Part shown: positions 16,627-26,652 of the stretch, piece after piece
How the letters are laid out: each line of letters begins with the position of its first letter
Position numbering within the stretch: position 1 is the stretch's first letter
NCBI GenBank assembly: GCA_013288685.1
Contig: JABDBM010000022.1
Span: forward strand, 1 to 52,603
Direction of reading: 5' to 3'
Origin: Bacteroidota bacterium
GTDB taxonomy: Bacteria > Bacteroidota > Bacteroidia > Sphingobacteriales > Sphingobacteriaceae
Length of the DNA: 52,603 nt
Translations under genes and position numbers: made by a program
Notes under the pieces: generated by a model
Told to the model about the DNA's origin: nothing
The model's database searches: none
Seen by the model: only the letters and a program-made list of their open reading frames with translations

Positions 16627-19053
16627 ATGATACGAAACTATATAAAAACAGCTTTCCGCGGCCTGATGAAAAATAAGGGATTTACCTTTATTAATGTTTT
16701 GGGCCTGGCCTTGGGGCTGGCTACCTGCCTTTTAATTGTGTTTTATGTATTTGATGAATTAAGTTACGACAGGTATAACACCAAAGCCGACAGGGTCTTC
16801 CGCTTAAATTACGAAATAAAATTCGGAGGTGTTCAAAACCCTTACGCCATAGCGCCGCCACCCGCTGCTGCTGCATTGAAAGCTGATTTTCCCGAGGTTG
16901 AACAGGTCGCACGGTTCAGAAACCGGGGCGGGAATAAAGTAAAAAAAGGCACCCAAAATATACAGGAAGACCGGATGGTATATGCGGATAATTCCATATT
17001 TGATGTATTTACCTTGCCGGTAATAAGTGGTAATACCGCAACTGCATTAAAAGACCCACATACGGTAGTTATTACGGAAGATATTGCAAAAAAATATTTT
17101 GGTAACACTAATGCAGTAGGGCAGGTACTTACTTTTAATGATACTTCGCAGTTTAAAGTAACAGCCGTTATAAAAAATATTCCCCAGCAATCGCATTTTC
17201 ACTTCCAATTTTTTATGTCGATGCCGACCATTGCCGAGAGCAGGGAGAATGGCTGGCTGGGTAACAATTTTAACACCTACATTTTGCTAAGACCGGGTGC
17301 CGACTACAAGAGCCTTGCCGCGAAACTTCCCGAATTTTTGCACAGGCATGCCACGGCCCAACTGCAAGCCGCCCTTCACATGGACTTCGCCGCTTTCGAA
17401 AAAAGTGGCAGCTATTTAAAACTAACACTTATTCCGCTCAAAAACATTCACCTGCAATCGGCCATGCTTGATGAATTTGAACCGAACGGCAACATAGCTT
17501 ATGTATATATTTTTTCGGCGATTGCCATATTTATATTACTGATTGCCTGTGTTAATTTCATGAATCTCTCCACTGCCCGGTCGGCAAACCGTGCGCGTGA
17601 GGTTGGCGTCCGCAAGGTGCTGGGCTCGCCAAGAAAACACCTTGTTGCGCAGTTTTTAACGGAATCGATCATTGTAACATTAGTCGGTGCTGTAATTGCG
17701 GTATTTGCGGCCTGGGCGTTTTTGCCGCTCTTTAACCAATTGTCCGGTAAAGAATTAACGGTAACAACTCAAATCGTAAGCTGGCTGGTACCCGCATTGT
17801 TTATTATCATTATTGTGATCGGCTGCCTGGCCGGCTCTTACCCGGCTTTATTTCTTTCAGCTTTTCGGCCGATAGATGTGCTTAAAGGGAAACTGGCAGC
17901 CGGTTTTAAAGGCGGCACCCTTCGCAGCGTACTGGTTGTATTTCAATTTGCTATCTCTATTTTTTTAATCATAGGCACATTGGTTATTTACAACCAGCTA
18001 AAATATATCCAAAATAAAGATCTTGGGTATAACCGGGATCATATACTGATCGTTAAAAATGTTTGGACGCTTGGTAATGGCGCAAATGCTTTCAAACAAG
18101 AGATAAAGCAACTGCCCGGCGTGCAAAATGCAACGCTCAGTAACTCGCTGCCTACCGACAATGGGAATGACAATACCAGGTCCTTTTTCAAAAATCAGGT
18201 TATCGATCAGAAAGGCGCTGTATTATCCCATGAGTGGGATGTTGACGAGGATTATATTTCGACGCTTGGAATAAAAATGGTAGCCGGCAGGAATTTTTCG
18301 CGGGATATGGCTACGGATTCGTCGGCGGTAATTGTAAATGAGGCTTTTGCAAAGCTGTTTGGCTATTCGCACCCTGTCGATCAGTTTGTTTACGCACCTG
18401 CAAATAACGAACTCACCAAGACCATTAAGCTTCACATCATTGGTGTGATGAAGGATTTTAATTTTAAATCGTTAAGAGAGAATGTTCCGCCTTTGCTTAT
18501 TAACCTTGCGCCAAACATGGGCGTGTTGAGTATCCACATTAAGACCGCAGATATTCCCGGTTTATTGGCACAGGTTAAGGATAAATGGAAAGGGGTCTCG
18601 TCCAACCAGCAATTTAACTATTCTTTTATGGATCAGGAATTTGACGCTATCTACCGGTCCGAACAGCGCATGGGGGCTATTTCCATGGCCTTTACTTCAT
18701 TGGCTATCATCATCGCCTGTTTGGGTTTATTTGGCCTCGCTGCCTATTCTGCCGAACAACGCACAAAAGAAATAGGGATCAGAAAGGTGTTAGGCGCCAA
18801 TGTATCGGATATTGTTAACATGCTTTCAAAAGATTTTATAAAGTTGGTGATTATAGCAATCGTTATTGCCACGCCAATAGCCTGGTGGGCAATGCAAAAG
18901 TGGCTGCAAAGTTTTGCTTACAGGCAAAATATGCAATGGTGGGTAGTAGCACTGGCCGGGTTTGGGGCAATAGTTATAGCATTTATTACTATAAGCTCTC
19001 AATCGGTAAAGGCTGCCTTATCGAACCCGGTAAATAGTATTAAAAGTGAGTGA
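16627..19053 (+). CDS. Double-FtsX ABC permease 2 (subfamily A)
   Basis: An intact 808-residue paralogue of permease 1. TM1 (about 20-42) contains GLALGLATCLLIVFYVFDEL. The first periplasmic domain is followed by TM2 near 290, REVGVRKVLGS near 323, TM5 with QFAISIFLIIGTLVIYNQL near 438, and KEIGIRKVLGA near 713; it ends NPVNSIKSE. The membrane core is nearly word-for-word that of permeases 1 and 3. The periplasmic parts differ substantially, for example a His-rich segment around 235-245 (LHRHATAQLQAALHMD) and the second-domain loop NSLPTDNGNDNTRS. This pattern fits one conserved motor interface with diverging external surfaces. The start follows the octamer block with no Shine-Dalgarno site. 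Confidence 0.93.
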   Translation: MIRNYIKTAFRGLMKNKGFTFINVLGLALGLATCLLIVFYVFDELSYDRYNTKADRVFRLNYEIKFGGVQNPYAIAPPPAAAALKADFPEVEQVARFRNRGGNKVKKGTQNIQEDRMVYADNSIFDVFTLPVISGNTATALKDPHTVVITEDIAKKYFGNTNAVGQVLTFNDTSQFKVTAVIKNIPQQSHFHFQFFMSMPTIAESRENGWLGNNFNTYILLRPGADYKSLAAKLPEFLHRHATAQLQAALHMDFAAFEKSGSYLKLTLIPLKNIHLQSAMLDEFEPNGNIAYVYIFSAIAIFILLIACVNFMNLSTARSANRAREVGVRKVLGSPRKHLVAQFLTESIIVTLVGAVIAVFAAWAFLPLFNQLSGKELTVTTQIVSWLVPALFIIIIVIGCLAGSYPALFLSAFRPIDVLKGKLAAGFKGGTLRSVLVVFQFAISIFLIIGTLVIYNQLKYIQNKDLGYNRDHILIVKNVWTLGNGANAFKQEIKQLPGVQNATLSNSLPTDNGNDNTRSFFKNQVIDQKGAVLSHEWDVDEDYISTLGIKMVAGRNFSRDMATDSSAVIVNEAFAKLFGYSHPVDQFVYAPANNELTKTIKLHIIGVMKDFNFKSLRENVPPLLINLAPNMGVLSIHIKTADIPGLLAQVKDKWKGVSSNQQFNYSFMDQEFDAIYRSEQRMGAISMAFTSLAIIIACLGLFGLAAYSAEQRTKEIGIRKVLGANVSDIVNMLSKDFIKLVIIAIVIATPIAWWAMQKWLQSFAYRQNMQWWVVALAGFGAIVIAFITISSQSVKAALSNPVNSIKSE

Positions 19054-19141
19054 GGGGAAGTCCGAAAGTCGGAAAAGTCCGGAAGATAAAATGGATTTGA
19101 TGACCGACCCACTAATGAACAAGTGAACTAATGAACTAACC
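19054..19141 (+). repeat. Spacer permease 2-3: TCCGAAAG block plus octamers
   Basis: GGGGAAGTCCGAAAGTCGG and GTCCGGAAG follow the stop, as in the preceding spacer. Then come ATGAACAA, GTGAACTA, ATGAACTA and CC before the ATG. In the octamer tract ATG-AAC-TAA mini-frames end two bases before the real start codon. Confidence 0.8.
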
Positions 19142-21568
19142 ATGATAAGAAACTACATTAAAACAGCTTTCCGCAGCCTGATGAAGAATAAGGGATTTAC
19201 CTTCATCAACGTATTCGGACTTTCTCTCGGGTTGGCTATTTGCATGCTCATCGTTTTTTATGTAATGGATGAGTTGAGCTATGATCATTACAATACCAAA
19301 ATTGATCGTATTTACCGGGTTAATAACGATGTGAAGTTCAACGGAAATGCAATGTCGGGTACTACTAATCCTGCACCGCTTGCTTCCACTTTACAAAATA
19401 CTTTTCCTGAAATTGAAAAAACAACGCGGTTTAGGCAAAATGGCGGTGCACAGGTAAAAAAAGGCAATCAGAATATCCAGGAAGACCGGATTACTTACGC
19501 CGATCCGGCAATGTTTGATGTATTTACCCTGCCATTGGTTTCGGGTAGCCCGTTTACAGCATTAACCGAACCAAAGTCGGTTGTAATTACCGAAAAAACC
19601 GCAAAAAAATATTTCAATAGCATCGATGTTATTGGCAAGACGCTTCTTTTTAACAACACCGATACCTATAAAATTACAGGTGTGATGCGCGATATTCCCA
19701 AACAATCGCATTTTATTTTCGACTTCTTTATTTCGATGTCAAGTCTTCCCGAAAGCAAGGAGGTAACCTGGCTCAGCAGTAATTTTCAAACCTATATCCT
19801 GCTAAAGCCAGGCGCAAACAGTAAAAAAATTGAAAGTAGTTTTCCGCAAATGGTTAAAACCTATGTTGGGGTTCAATTGCAAAGCGTTATCCATTTGAGC
19901 TTTAATGATTTTGAAAAAGGCGGCAATTATTACAGGTTCAGTCTTACCCGGCTAAAAGATATCCACTTAAAATCAAACCGCAACGGCGAAATGGGTACTA
20001 ACGGCAATATGATATACGTGTATCTGTTTTCGGCGGTAGCCATTTTTATTTTGCTAATTGCGTGCGTTAATTTCATGAACCTTTCCACCGCCCGTTCGGC
20101 AAACCGCGCGCGCGAAGTTGGGGTACGCAAGGTATTGGGTTCGGCCCGTAAAAACCTGATAGCCCAATTCCTGGCCGAATCGATTATGGTAACGCTTGCC
20201 GCCACAGCAATAGCTTTGTTTGCTGCCTGGGTTTTGTTGCCGTTGTTTAATCAAATGTCGGGTAAAGAGTTAGTGATGTCTAATCAATTGTTGTCCTGGC
20301 TTATACCGTCGCTCATTGTTTTGGCCTTTGTGATAGGGTGTTTCGCAGGTTCCTACCCTGCATTTTACCTTTCGGCATTTCAGCCTATCGAGGTGCTTAA
20401 AGGCAAACTTTCAACCGGGTTTAAAGGCGGTGTTTTCAGGAGCGTGCTGGTAGTTTTTCAATTTTGTATATCCATATTTTTAATCATCGGGACGCTGGTT
20501 ATTTACAATCAGCTTAAATATATACAAAATAAAGATCTGGGCTATAACCGCGACCATGTACTCACCATTCAAAACGTTTGGGCGCTGGGCAAGCAATCAA
20601 AAGTGTTTAAAAACGAAGTGAAGCAAATGCCCGGAGTTAGCAACGCTACTTTAACCAGTTATACCCCAACCGGTGGCAACCGTAACAGCGGCGCCATATT
20701 TAAGTCGGTAACACTTGATGCTGCCAGTGGAATATTGGCGCAGCAATGGCAAGTTGATGAAAATTATATTCCCACCCTGGGCATGAAATTAATTGCAGGC
20801 CGCAATTTTTCGAACCAAATGTCCACCGACTCAACGGCAGTGATCATTAATGAGTCGGCAGCCCGGCTGTTTGGGTTTACGAAGCCTTTGAATAGACAAC
20901 TTTACCGCACTCAGGATGATTACGGTAAGCAAGTAAAGGTATATCATATCATTGGAGTGGTTAAGGATTTTAATTTCAGTTCGTTAAAGGACAATATAGA
21001 ACCCGTTGTATTAAAATACGAAGAAGACTGGGGCGCGTTAAATATCCGTATCAGTTCCAACAACATCCCTGCGTTGGTTTCTCAAATTGAAAATAAATGG
21101 AAATCGTTTTCTCCTAACCAGGCGTTTAGCTATACGTTTATGCAGCAAGATTTTGATGCTACATACCGGTCCGAGCAGCGTATTGGCAAAATATTCGTGT
21201 GGTTCACCTCGCTGGCCATTGTTATAGCCTGTTTGGGTTTATTTGGTCTCGCCGCTTATGCGGCCGAGCAGCGCACGAAGGAGATAGGCATCCGCAAAAT
21301 ATTAGGCGCAAACGTATCAACCATTGTAAGCCTTTTATCTGTTGATTTTATAAAACTGGTGGTTATCTCTATTGCTGTGGCCTCGCCATTAGCCTGGTGG
21401 GCCATGAATACCTGGTTTTTGCAAAGCTTTGCCTACCGGCAAAATATACAATGGTGGGTGGTAGTCGCAGCAGGGTTAGCAGCAACACTCGTAGCGTTTA
21501 TAACTATAAGTTTTCAATCAATAAAAGCGGCGTTGAGTAACCCGGTGGATAGCTTGCGAAGTGAGTAG
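19142..21568 (+). CDS. Double-FtsX ABC permease 3 (subfamily A)
   Basis: 808 residues, intact. The N terminus matches permease 2 almost exactly (RNYIKTAFRSLMKNKGFTF), supporting recent tandem duplication. TM2 is near 293, REVGVRKVLGS near 324, the QFCISIFLIIGTLVIYNQL helix near 438, KEIGIRKILGA near 709, and the end is NPVDSLRSE. The second periplasmic domain carries ENYIPTLGMKLIAGRNFS and GVVKDFNFSSLKDNI, conserved landmarks of this group; the loop TSYTPTGGNRNSGAIF is specific to this copy. The second coupling motif reads KILGA where most copies read KVLGA. No signal peptide apart from TM1. Confidence 0.93.
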   Translation: MIRNYIKTAFRSLMKNKGFTFINVFGLSLGLAICMLIVFYVMDELSYDHYNTKIDRIYRVNNDVKFNGNAMSGTTNPAPLASTLQNTFPEIEKTTRFRQNGGAQVKKGNQNIQEDRITYADPAMFDVFTLPLVSGSPFTALTEPKSVVITEKTAKKYFNSIDVIGKTLLFNNTDTYKITGVMRDIPKQSHFIFDFFISMSSLPESKEVTWLSSNFQTYILLKPGANSKKIESSFPQMVKTYVGVQLQSVIHLSFNDFEKGGNYYRFSLTRLKDIHLKSNRNGEMGTNGNMIYVYLFSAVAIFILLIACVNFMNLSTARSANRAREVGVRKVLGSARKNLIAQFLAESIMVTLAATAIALFAAWVLLPLFNQMSGKELVMSNQLLSWLIPSLIVLAFVIGCFAGSYPAFYLSAFQPIEVLKGKLSTGFKGGVFRSVLVVFQFCISIFLIIGTLVIYNQLKYIQNKDLGYNRDHVLTIQNVWALGKQSKVFKNEVKQMPGVSNATLTSYTPTGGNRNSGAIFKSVTLDAASGILAQQWQVDENYIPTLGMKLIAGRNFSNQMSTDSTAVIINESAARLFGFTKPLNRQLYRTQDDYGKQVKVYHIIGVVKDFNFSSLKDNIEPVVLKYEEDWGALNIRISSNNIPALVSQIENKWKSFSPNQAFSYTFMQQDFDATYRSEQRIGKIFVWFTSLAIVIACLGLFGLAAYAAEQRTKEIGIRKILGANVSTIVSLLSVDFIKLVVISIAVASPLAWWAMNTWFLQSFAYRQNIQWWVVVAAGLAATLVAFITISFQSIKAALSNPVDSLRSE

Positions 21569-21655
21569 GCAGTTTTCAGTTGGCAGTTTGCTTTAATAAA
21601 TAGCTAATGACCAACCACCAATGAACTAATGAACCAGTGAACAAATGAACTAACC
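21569..21655 (+). repeat. Spacer permease 3-4: GCAGTTTTCAGT block plus octamers
   Basis: GGCAGTTTTCAGTTGGCAGT follows the stop codon, then CCAATGAACTAATGAACCAG and GTGAACAAATGAACTAACC directly before the ATG. The first module also occurs after permeases 9, 12 and 15. Confidence 0.78.
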
Positions 21656-24025
21656 ATGATACGAAACTATTTAAAAATCGCATTCCGGAATTTAAAAAAG
21701 GATAGGCAGTTTACCTTTTTAAATGTGATCGGTCTTTCGGCCGGCATTGCCTGTACGTTGTTGATTTATCTGTGGGTTCATGATGAGTTAAGCTATGATA
21801 AAATCTTCGCAAACGATGGCCAGATTTACCAGATAATGGAACATCGCGGGGGCGGCGAGACCAGCGGGCTGTCGGACGAATCATCCGGGCTGGTTAGTCA
21901 AACTGTTTCAATGCAGGATCCTGAGGTATTATATGCCGCCGCAGTAGCGCCGCCCGATTGGTGGCAAAAGTTTACACTTACTGTAGCCGATAAAAATATT
22001 AAAGCAACCGGCCAGTATGTGGGTAAAGATTATTTTAACATTTTCTCTTTTAAAGTACTTCATGGTAATAAATCGCAGATGCTTGCGGCTAAAAACTCCA
22101 TTGTTATTTCGGATGAGCTGGCTAAAAAGCTGTTTAACTCCAGCGATGAGGCCATCGGCAAAGCCATTAAATTTCAGCACGATAAAGACTTTTTTGTTAC
22201 CGGCGTTTTTGAGAAGGTTCCGGTTCATTCGTCGCAACAATTTGATTTTGTGCTATCATTCGAATATTTGGCCGATGTACAAGGCTGGGTAAAAACCTGG
22301 CCAAATGGGGGGCCACATAACTACGTACTGTTAAAAAAAGGCGCGGACGTTAACGCTTTCGATAAAAAAATCGAAAATATGATTACCCGGTACAGCGGCG
22401 ATACTACGCGTAAGCTGTTTGCCGCAAACTTTTCGGCCAATTACCTGCATAATACTTTTAACCACGGATCGAGGGTAGGAGGCAGGTATGAATATGTGCA
22501 GCTGTTTTCTGTAATTGCTATATTTATATTGTTGATTGCCTGCATCAATTTCATGAACCTGTCCACAGCCAAAGCTTCGGGCCGGATGAAAGAAGTGGGG
22601 ATAAAAAAGGTGGTTGGCGCTGGCCGAAGTCAGTTAATTACACAGTTTCTGTCCGAATCAATGTTACTGGCTATTCTCACAACAATTCTTGCAGTTGGGA
22701 TAGCCTGGCTGTTGCTGCCGCAGTTTAACCAGTTAACAGGTAAGGACATTCAAATGGATTTTGATGTGCAACTTATTCTCATGCTGGTAGGCATAGCCGT
22801 TTTTACCGGTATTGTATCCGGAAGTTACCCGGCTCTGTATCTTTCAAAATTCAATCCGCTGGCTATTTTAAAGGGAAAACTTAAATCGTCCTTGTCAGAA
22901 TTAGTTGCACGTAAAGGCCTGGTGGTGTTTCAGTTCACCATTTCGGTGGTGTTGATTGTTGCTGTATTGGTTATTTACAAACAAATACAAATGATACAAT
23001 CAGTGCCGCCGGGTTATAACAAAGATAATGTAGTAAGGATAGATTCGGAGGGCAAGCTCCAGGGCACTGAAGACAATTTTGCGACGCAGCTAAAGACAAT
23101 ACCGGGTGTGGTAAATGCAAGTTATACGCAGCACAATATAGTGGGGCGCAACTATGCCACCGGTGGCCTCAGCTGGGATGGTAACATTGCCGCCGACCAG
23201 GCAATTTATTTCGAAGGCTTTTTTGGCGGTTTTAATCTGATCGAAACCTTAGGTATGAAGATGGCCGCCGGAAGGTCTTTTTCGAAAGATTTCGGATCAG
23301 AAGGAAATAAGATCATCCTTAATGAGGCCGCTGTGAGAACAATGCACCTTAAAAATCCGATAGGGAGCAATATTAAGGCTTATGGTAATAATAATTACCA
23401 GGTTATCGGGGTGGTGAAAGATTTTCATTTTGAATCATTGCACGAAGTAGTAAAACCTTCATTTATTATGCTTAATGGCGGTAGCCCCTACAACAAAATG
23501 ATTGTACGGATAAAAGAAACCAATCAAAAAGAAACCCTTGCCCAAATACAACGGCTGTACGAGTCGTATAACCCGGGTTTCCCTTTCCAGTACAGCTTTT
23601 TAGACCAAGCCTACCAAAAACAATACGAAACCGAAGTGCGGGTTTCCCTGCTGTCCGAGTATTTTTCGGGCCTGGCGATTCTAATATCCTGCCTTGGGCT
23701 TTTTGGATTGGTAGCCTTTACCGCTCAAAAACGGCAGAAGGAAATCGGTGTGCGTAAAGTTATCGGCGCATCGGTTAATAGTATTGCTGTAATGCTCACC
23801 AAAGATTTTTTAAAGTTGGTTGTTATTGCTGTTATGATCGGTTTTCCGGTTGCCTGGTATATTATGCACCAATGGCTGCAAAGCTTCGCCTACAAGGTTG
23901 ATATGGGTGCAGGCGTATTTATTATAGCCGTAACGGCGGTGACATTGATAACGATATTAACGGTAGGCTTCCAGGCAGTGAAAGCGGCGCTGGCGAACCC
24001 AGTAAAGAGTTTGCGTTCGGAATGA
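21656..24025 (+). CDS. Double-FtsX ABC permease 4 (divergent; resembles permease 14)
   Basis: 789 residues, intact, same eight-helix, two-domain plan but clearly diverged from its neighbours. TM1 reads GLSAGIACTLLIYLWVHDEL. TM2 lies near 280, and the first coupling motif is KEVGIKKVVGA near 311, with Lys in place of the usual Arg. The second is KEIGVRKVIGA near 694; the end is NPVKSLRSE. The first periplasmic domain has a Gly/Ser-rich insert (HRGGGETSGLSDESSG) and the second has ATGGLSWDGNIAADQ. The latter resembles NNSGLTWDAKPVGTK of permease 14, suggesting these two form one clade although they are 23 kb apart. It sits between two subfamily A members, so the array is not simply ordered by age. 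Confidence 0.92.
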   Translation: MIRNYLKIAFRNLKKDRQFTFLNVIGLSAGIACTLLIYLWVHDELSYDKIFANDGQIYQIMEHRGGGETSGLSDESSGLVSQTVSMQDPEVLYAAAVAPPDWWQKFTLTVADKNIKATGQYVGKDYFNIFSFKVLHGNKSQMLAAKNSIVISDELAKKLFNSSDEAIGKAIKFQHDKDFFVTGVFEKVPVHSSQQFDFVLSFEYLADVQGWVKTWPNGGPHNYVLLKKGADVNAFDKKIENMITRYSGDTTRKLFAANFSANYLHNTFNHGSRVGGRYEYVQLFSVIAIFILLIACINFMNLSTAKASGRMKEVGIKKVVGAGRSQLITQFLSESMLLAILTTILAVGIAWLLLPQFNQLTGKDIQMDFDVQLILMLVGIAVFTGIVSGSYPALYLSKFNPLAILKGKLKSSLSELVARKGLVVFQFTISVVLIVAVLVIYKQIQMIQSVPPGYNKDNVVRIDSEGKLQGTEDNFATQLKTIPGVVNASYTQHNIVGRNYATGGLSWDGNIAADQAIYFEGFFGGFNLIETLGMKMAAGRSFSKDFGSEGNKIILNEAAVRTMHLKNPIGSNIKAYGNNNYQVIGVVKDFHFESLHEVVKPSFIMLNGGSPYNKMIVRIKETNQKETLAQIQRLYESYNPGFPFQYSFLDQAYQKQYETEVRVSLLSEYFSGLAILISCLGLFGLVAFTAQKRQKEIGVRKVIGASVNSIAVMLTKDFLKLVVIAVMIGFPVAWYIMHQWLQSFAYKVDMGAGVFIIAVTAVTLITILTVGFQAVKAALANPVKSLRSE

Positions 24026-24121
24026 TTGTCATTAGTCATTCGTCATTGGGTTGCTTTGCGAACCTGTCTGATGACCAATAACTATTGAAGGAACTTATTA
24101 ATGACCAATGACTAAAAAGAA
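24026..24121 (+). repeat. Spacer permease 4-5: ATGACCA-type octamer variant
   Basis: TGTCATTAGTCATTCGTCATTGG after the stop codon is an inverted copy of the ATGACYA words that follow (GATGACCAATAACT, AATGACCAATGACTAAAAAG) before the ATG. The two sets could pair in RNA to form a loose stem. The AAC of the common octamer is replaced by AC here. Confidence 0.65.
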
Positions 24122-26554
24122 ATGATTAAAAACAATATAAAGATGGCTTTCCGGAGCCTCACCAAAAACAAGGCGTTTACCGCCATAAATGTATTGGGCC
24201 TCGCATTGGGTCTTGCCAGCTGCCTGTTGATTATATTTTACGTGGCCGACGAATTAAGTTATGATCGCTACAATACCAAAGCCGACAGGATATACCGAGT
24301 AAACGAGGATCTTAAGCTGGGCGAAAACAATGTTTTGTATGCTGTTTGCATGCCCCCGCTGGCGCAGGCATTAAAAAACGACTTCCCTTACGTTGAAAAC
24401 GCGGTAAGGATAAAAAACCTGGGTTCGCGGCATGTAAGGAAAGGAACAGTTAATATTCTTGAAAACCGTATGGCGTTTGCCGATCCATCGTTGTTTGATG
24501 TATTTACGCTGCCCATGATTACCGGCAGCCCGGCCTCGGCCTTAGCCGAACCAAATTCGGTGGTCATCACTGAATCTACCGCTAAAAAATACTTCGGCTC
24601 TACAAATGTTGTGGGTAAAACCATGACGTTTGACGACAATAACTTTTTTAAAGTAACCGGCGTTATTAAAGATATTCCAGTTCAGTCGCACTTTAATTTC
24701 GACTTTTTTGTGTCTATGGCTTCGTTCCCGGATAGTAAATCGAACGAATGGTTAAGAAGCGATTACAATACCTATGTTTTATTTAAGGATGGCGCCGATC
24801 ATCAAAAATTAGAAGCTGCCCTGCCTGCGTTCTTAAATAAATACAGCGGCGATCAAATGCAGGCGCAATTGCACATGAACATGACCGCCTTTGAAAAAAG
24901 CGGGAGCTTCTTCAGGTTAAATTTAACACCGCTTACGGCCATTCACCTTCACTCCAACCGAAGCGGCGAACTTGGGCCTAACAGCACATCCGAATATGTT
25001 TATATCTTCTCGGCCATTGCCCTATTTATATTGATCATCGCCTGCGTTAACTTTATGAATCTGTCTACAGCGCGGTCGTCAGGCCGTGCCCGCGAGGTAG
25101 GGGTGCGCAAGGTATTGGGTTCATCGCGAAAATCGTTAATCATGCAGTTTCTGTCCGAATCAATATTAATAACATTGGGTGCCGCAGTAATTGCTGTTTT
25201 TGTTGCAACAGCATCGCTGCCGGCATTTAACCAATTAGCGGGTAAAAGCATGGTTATCAACTCGCAAACATTCAGCTGGCTTATTCCTGCATTGTTGTGC
25301 ATCGTGTTGATAGTGGGCGTATTGGCAGGCTCTTATCCTGCATTTTTTCTTTCGGCATTTCAGCCTGTTAATGTGTTAAAAGGTAAGCTATCCGCCGGGT
25401 TTAAAGGTGGTTGGCTGCGCAGTGTTTTGGTGGTATTCCAGTTCGGTATTTCTATTTTCCTCATCATAGGCACATTGGTCATATACCGTCAGCTGAATTA
25501 TATCCAAAACAGGGATTTAGGTTACAACCGCAACCAGGTGCTGGTAATACAAAATAACTTTGAATTAAATAAACAGGCCAGTGTTTTTAAGCAGGAAGTA
25601 AAACAATTGCATGGCGTTGAAAATGCAACGATGACGGCTTTCCTGCCAACGTCCGGCCAGAAAAGCACCGCCATATTTTTCAAAGATGCATCGTTTAATC
25701 AGAAACAGGCACTGTTCCCGCAAACCTGGGAGATTGACGAAGATTATATTAACACGCTCGGTATGAAAATGGCCGCCGGCCGCAGTTTTTCGAGGGATAT
25801 GTTGACCGATTCAAGCGGCATTATTATCAACGAAGCAGCTGCCAAATTTCTCGGACTTGCCGATCCTTTAAATAAACCGCTCTATAAATCGAATGGAGGC
25901 GAACAAAGCGTTGCGAATTCAAAGCAATACCATATCATCGGCGTAGTGAAGGACTTTAATTTCAGTAGTCTACGGGATGTGATCAGTCCGGTGGTATTGA
26001 CGCTGGCACACAATACCGGTGCCTTGAGTATCCGCGTAAGCACCAATAATTTACCGGCATTAATGTCGCAAATCAAAAATAAATGGAAGGAACTGGCGCC
26101 AAGTGTACCCATGAATTATTCCTTTATGGATCAGGACTTTGACGCCTCCTATCGCGTGGAGCAGCGCACAGGCACCATATTTATCGTATTTACGTCGCTT
26201 GCTATCATTATCGCCTGTCTGGGTTTATTTGGCCTGGCTGCTTATGCCGCCGAACAGCGTACCAAAGAGATAGGCATCAGGAAAGTACTGGGCGCAAGCG
26301 TTACCGTAATTGTTAAAATGCTGTCGCTGGATTTTATAAAGCTGGTGTTTATTGCTATGCTTTTTGCATTCCCGCTGGCATGGGTATTTATGAATAAATG
26401 GTTTTTGCAGGATTTTGCCTATAGAGCAAACATCCAGTGGTGGGTGCTGCCGCTGGCCGGGACAATTGCCACTGTTATTGCTTTTGTAACCATAGGTTTT
26501 CAATCGGTAAAGGCAGCGTTGTCGAACCCGGTAGATAGCCTTAAAAACGAGTGA
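24122..26554 (+). CDS. Double-FtsX ABC permease 5 (subfamily A)
   Basis: 810 residues, intact. TM1 carries GLALGLASCLLIIFYVADEL, TM2 starts near 290, REVGVRKVLGS is near 323 and KEIGIRKVLGA near 715, ending NPVDSLKNE; the usual SE end is NE here. It is close to permeases 1-3 and 8 in the membrane core (QFGISIFLIIGTLVIYRQL). Private stretches in the periplasmic domains include KNLGSRHVRKGTVNILENRM and TAFLPTSGQKSTAIFFKDAS. An insert before the conserved GVVKDFNFSSLRDVI (SNGGEQSVANSKQYH) lengthens the second domain slightly. It should depend on the upstream ATPase. Confidence 0.93.
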   Translation: MIKNNIKMAFRSLTKNKAFTAINVLGLALGLASCLLIIFYVADELSYDRYNTKADRIYRVNEDLKLGENNVLYAVCMPPLAQALKNDFPYVENAVRIKNLGSRHVRKGTVNILENRMAFADPSLFDVFTLPMITGSPASALAEPNSVVITESTAKKYFGSTNVVGKTMTFDDNNFFKVTGVIKDIPVQSHFNFDFFVSMASFPDSKSNEWLRSDYNTYVLFKDGADHQKLEAALPAFLNKYSGDQMQAQLHMNMTAFEKSGSFFRLNLTPLTAIHLHSNRSGELGPNSTSEYVYIFSAIALFILIIACVNFMNLSTARSSGRAREVGVRKVLGSSRKSLIMQFLSESILITLGAAVIAVFVATASLPAFNQLAGKSMVINSQTFSWLIPALLCIVLIVGVLAGSYPAFFLSAFQPVNVLKGKLSAGFKGGWLRSVLVVFQFGISIFLIIGTLVIYRQLNYIQNRDLGYNRNQVLVIQNNFELNKQASVFKQEVKQLHGVENATMTAFLPTSGQKSTAIFFKDASFNQKQALFPQTWEIDEDYINTLGMKMAAGRSFSRDMLTDSSGIIINEAAAKFLGLADPLNKPLYKSNGGEQSVANSKQYHIIGVVKDFNFSSLRDVISPVVLTLAHNTGALSIRVSTNNLPALMSQIKNKWKELAPSVPMNYSFMDQDFDASYRVEQRTGTIFIVFTSLAIIIACLGLFGLAAYAAEQRTKEIGIRKVLGASVTVIVKMLSLDFIKLVFIAMLFAFPLAWVFMNKWFLQDFAYRANIQWWVLPLAGTIATVIAFVTIGFQSVKAALSNPVDSLKNE

Positions 26555-26652
26555 TTAGAGGTTAGAGATAAGAGATTAGAAAAATTCATCAATAAATATA
26601 AGGGCCATCATAACAATGACTTAATGCCCCAATGACTTAATGACTCAATACA
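26555..26652 (+). repeat. Spacer permease 5-6: GATTAGAGGTTAG block plus ATGACTTA words
   Basis: GATTAGAGGTTAGAGATAAG and AGATTAG follow the stop, overlapping TGA. Then come ATGACTTA, ATGCCCCA, ATGACTTA and ATGACTCA before the ATG. The same first module follows the adaptor gene and permease 7. Confidence 0.72.
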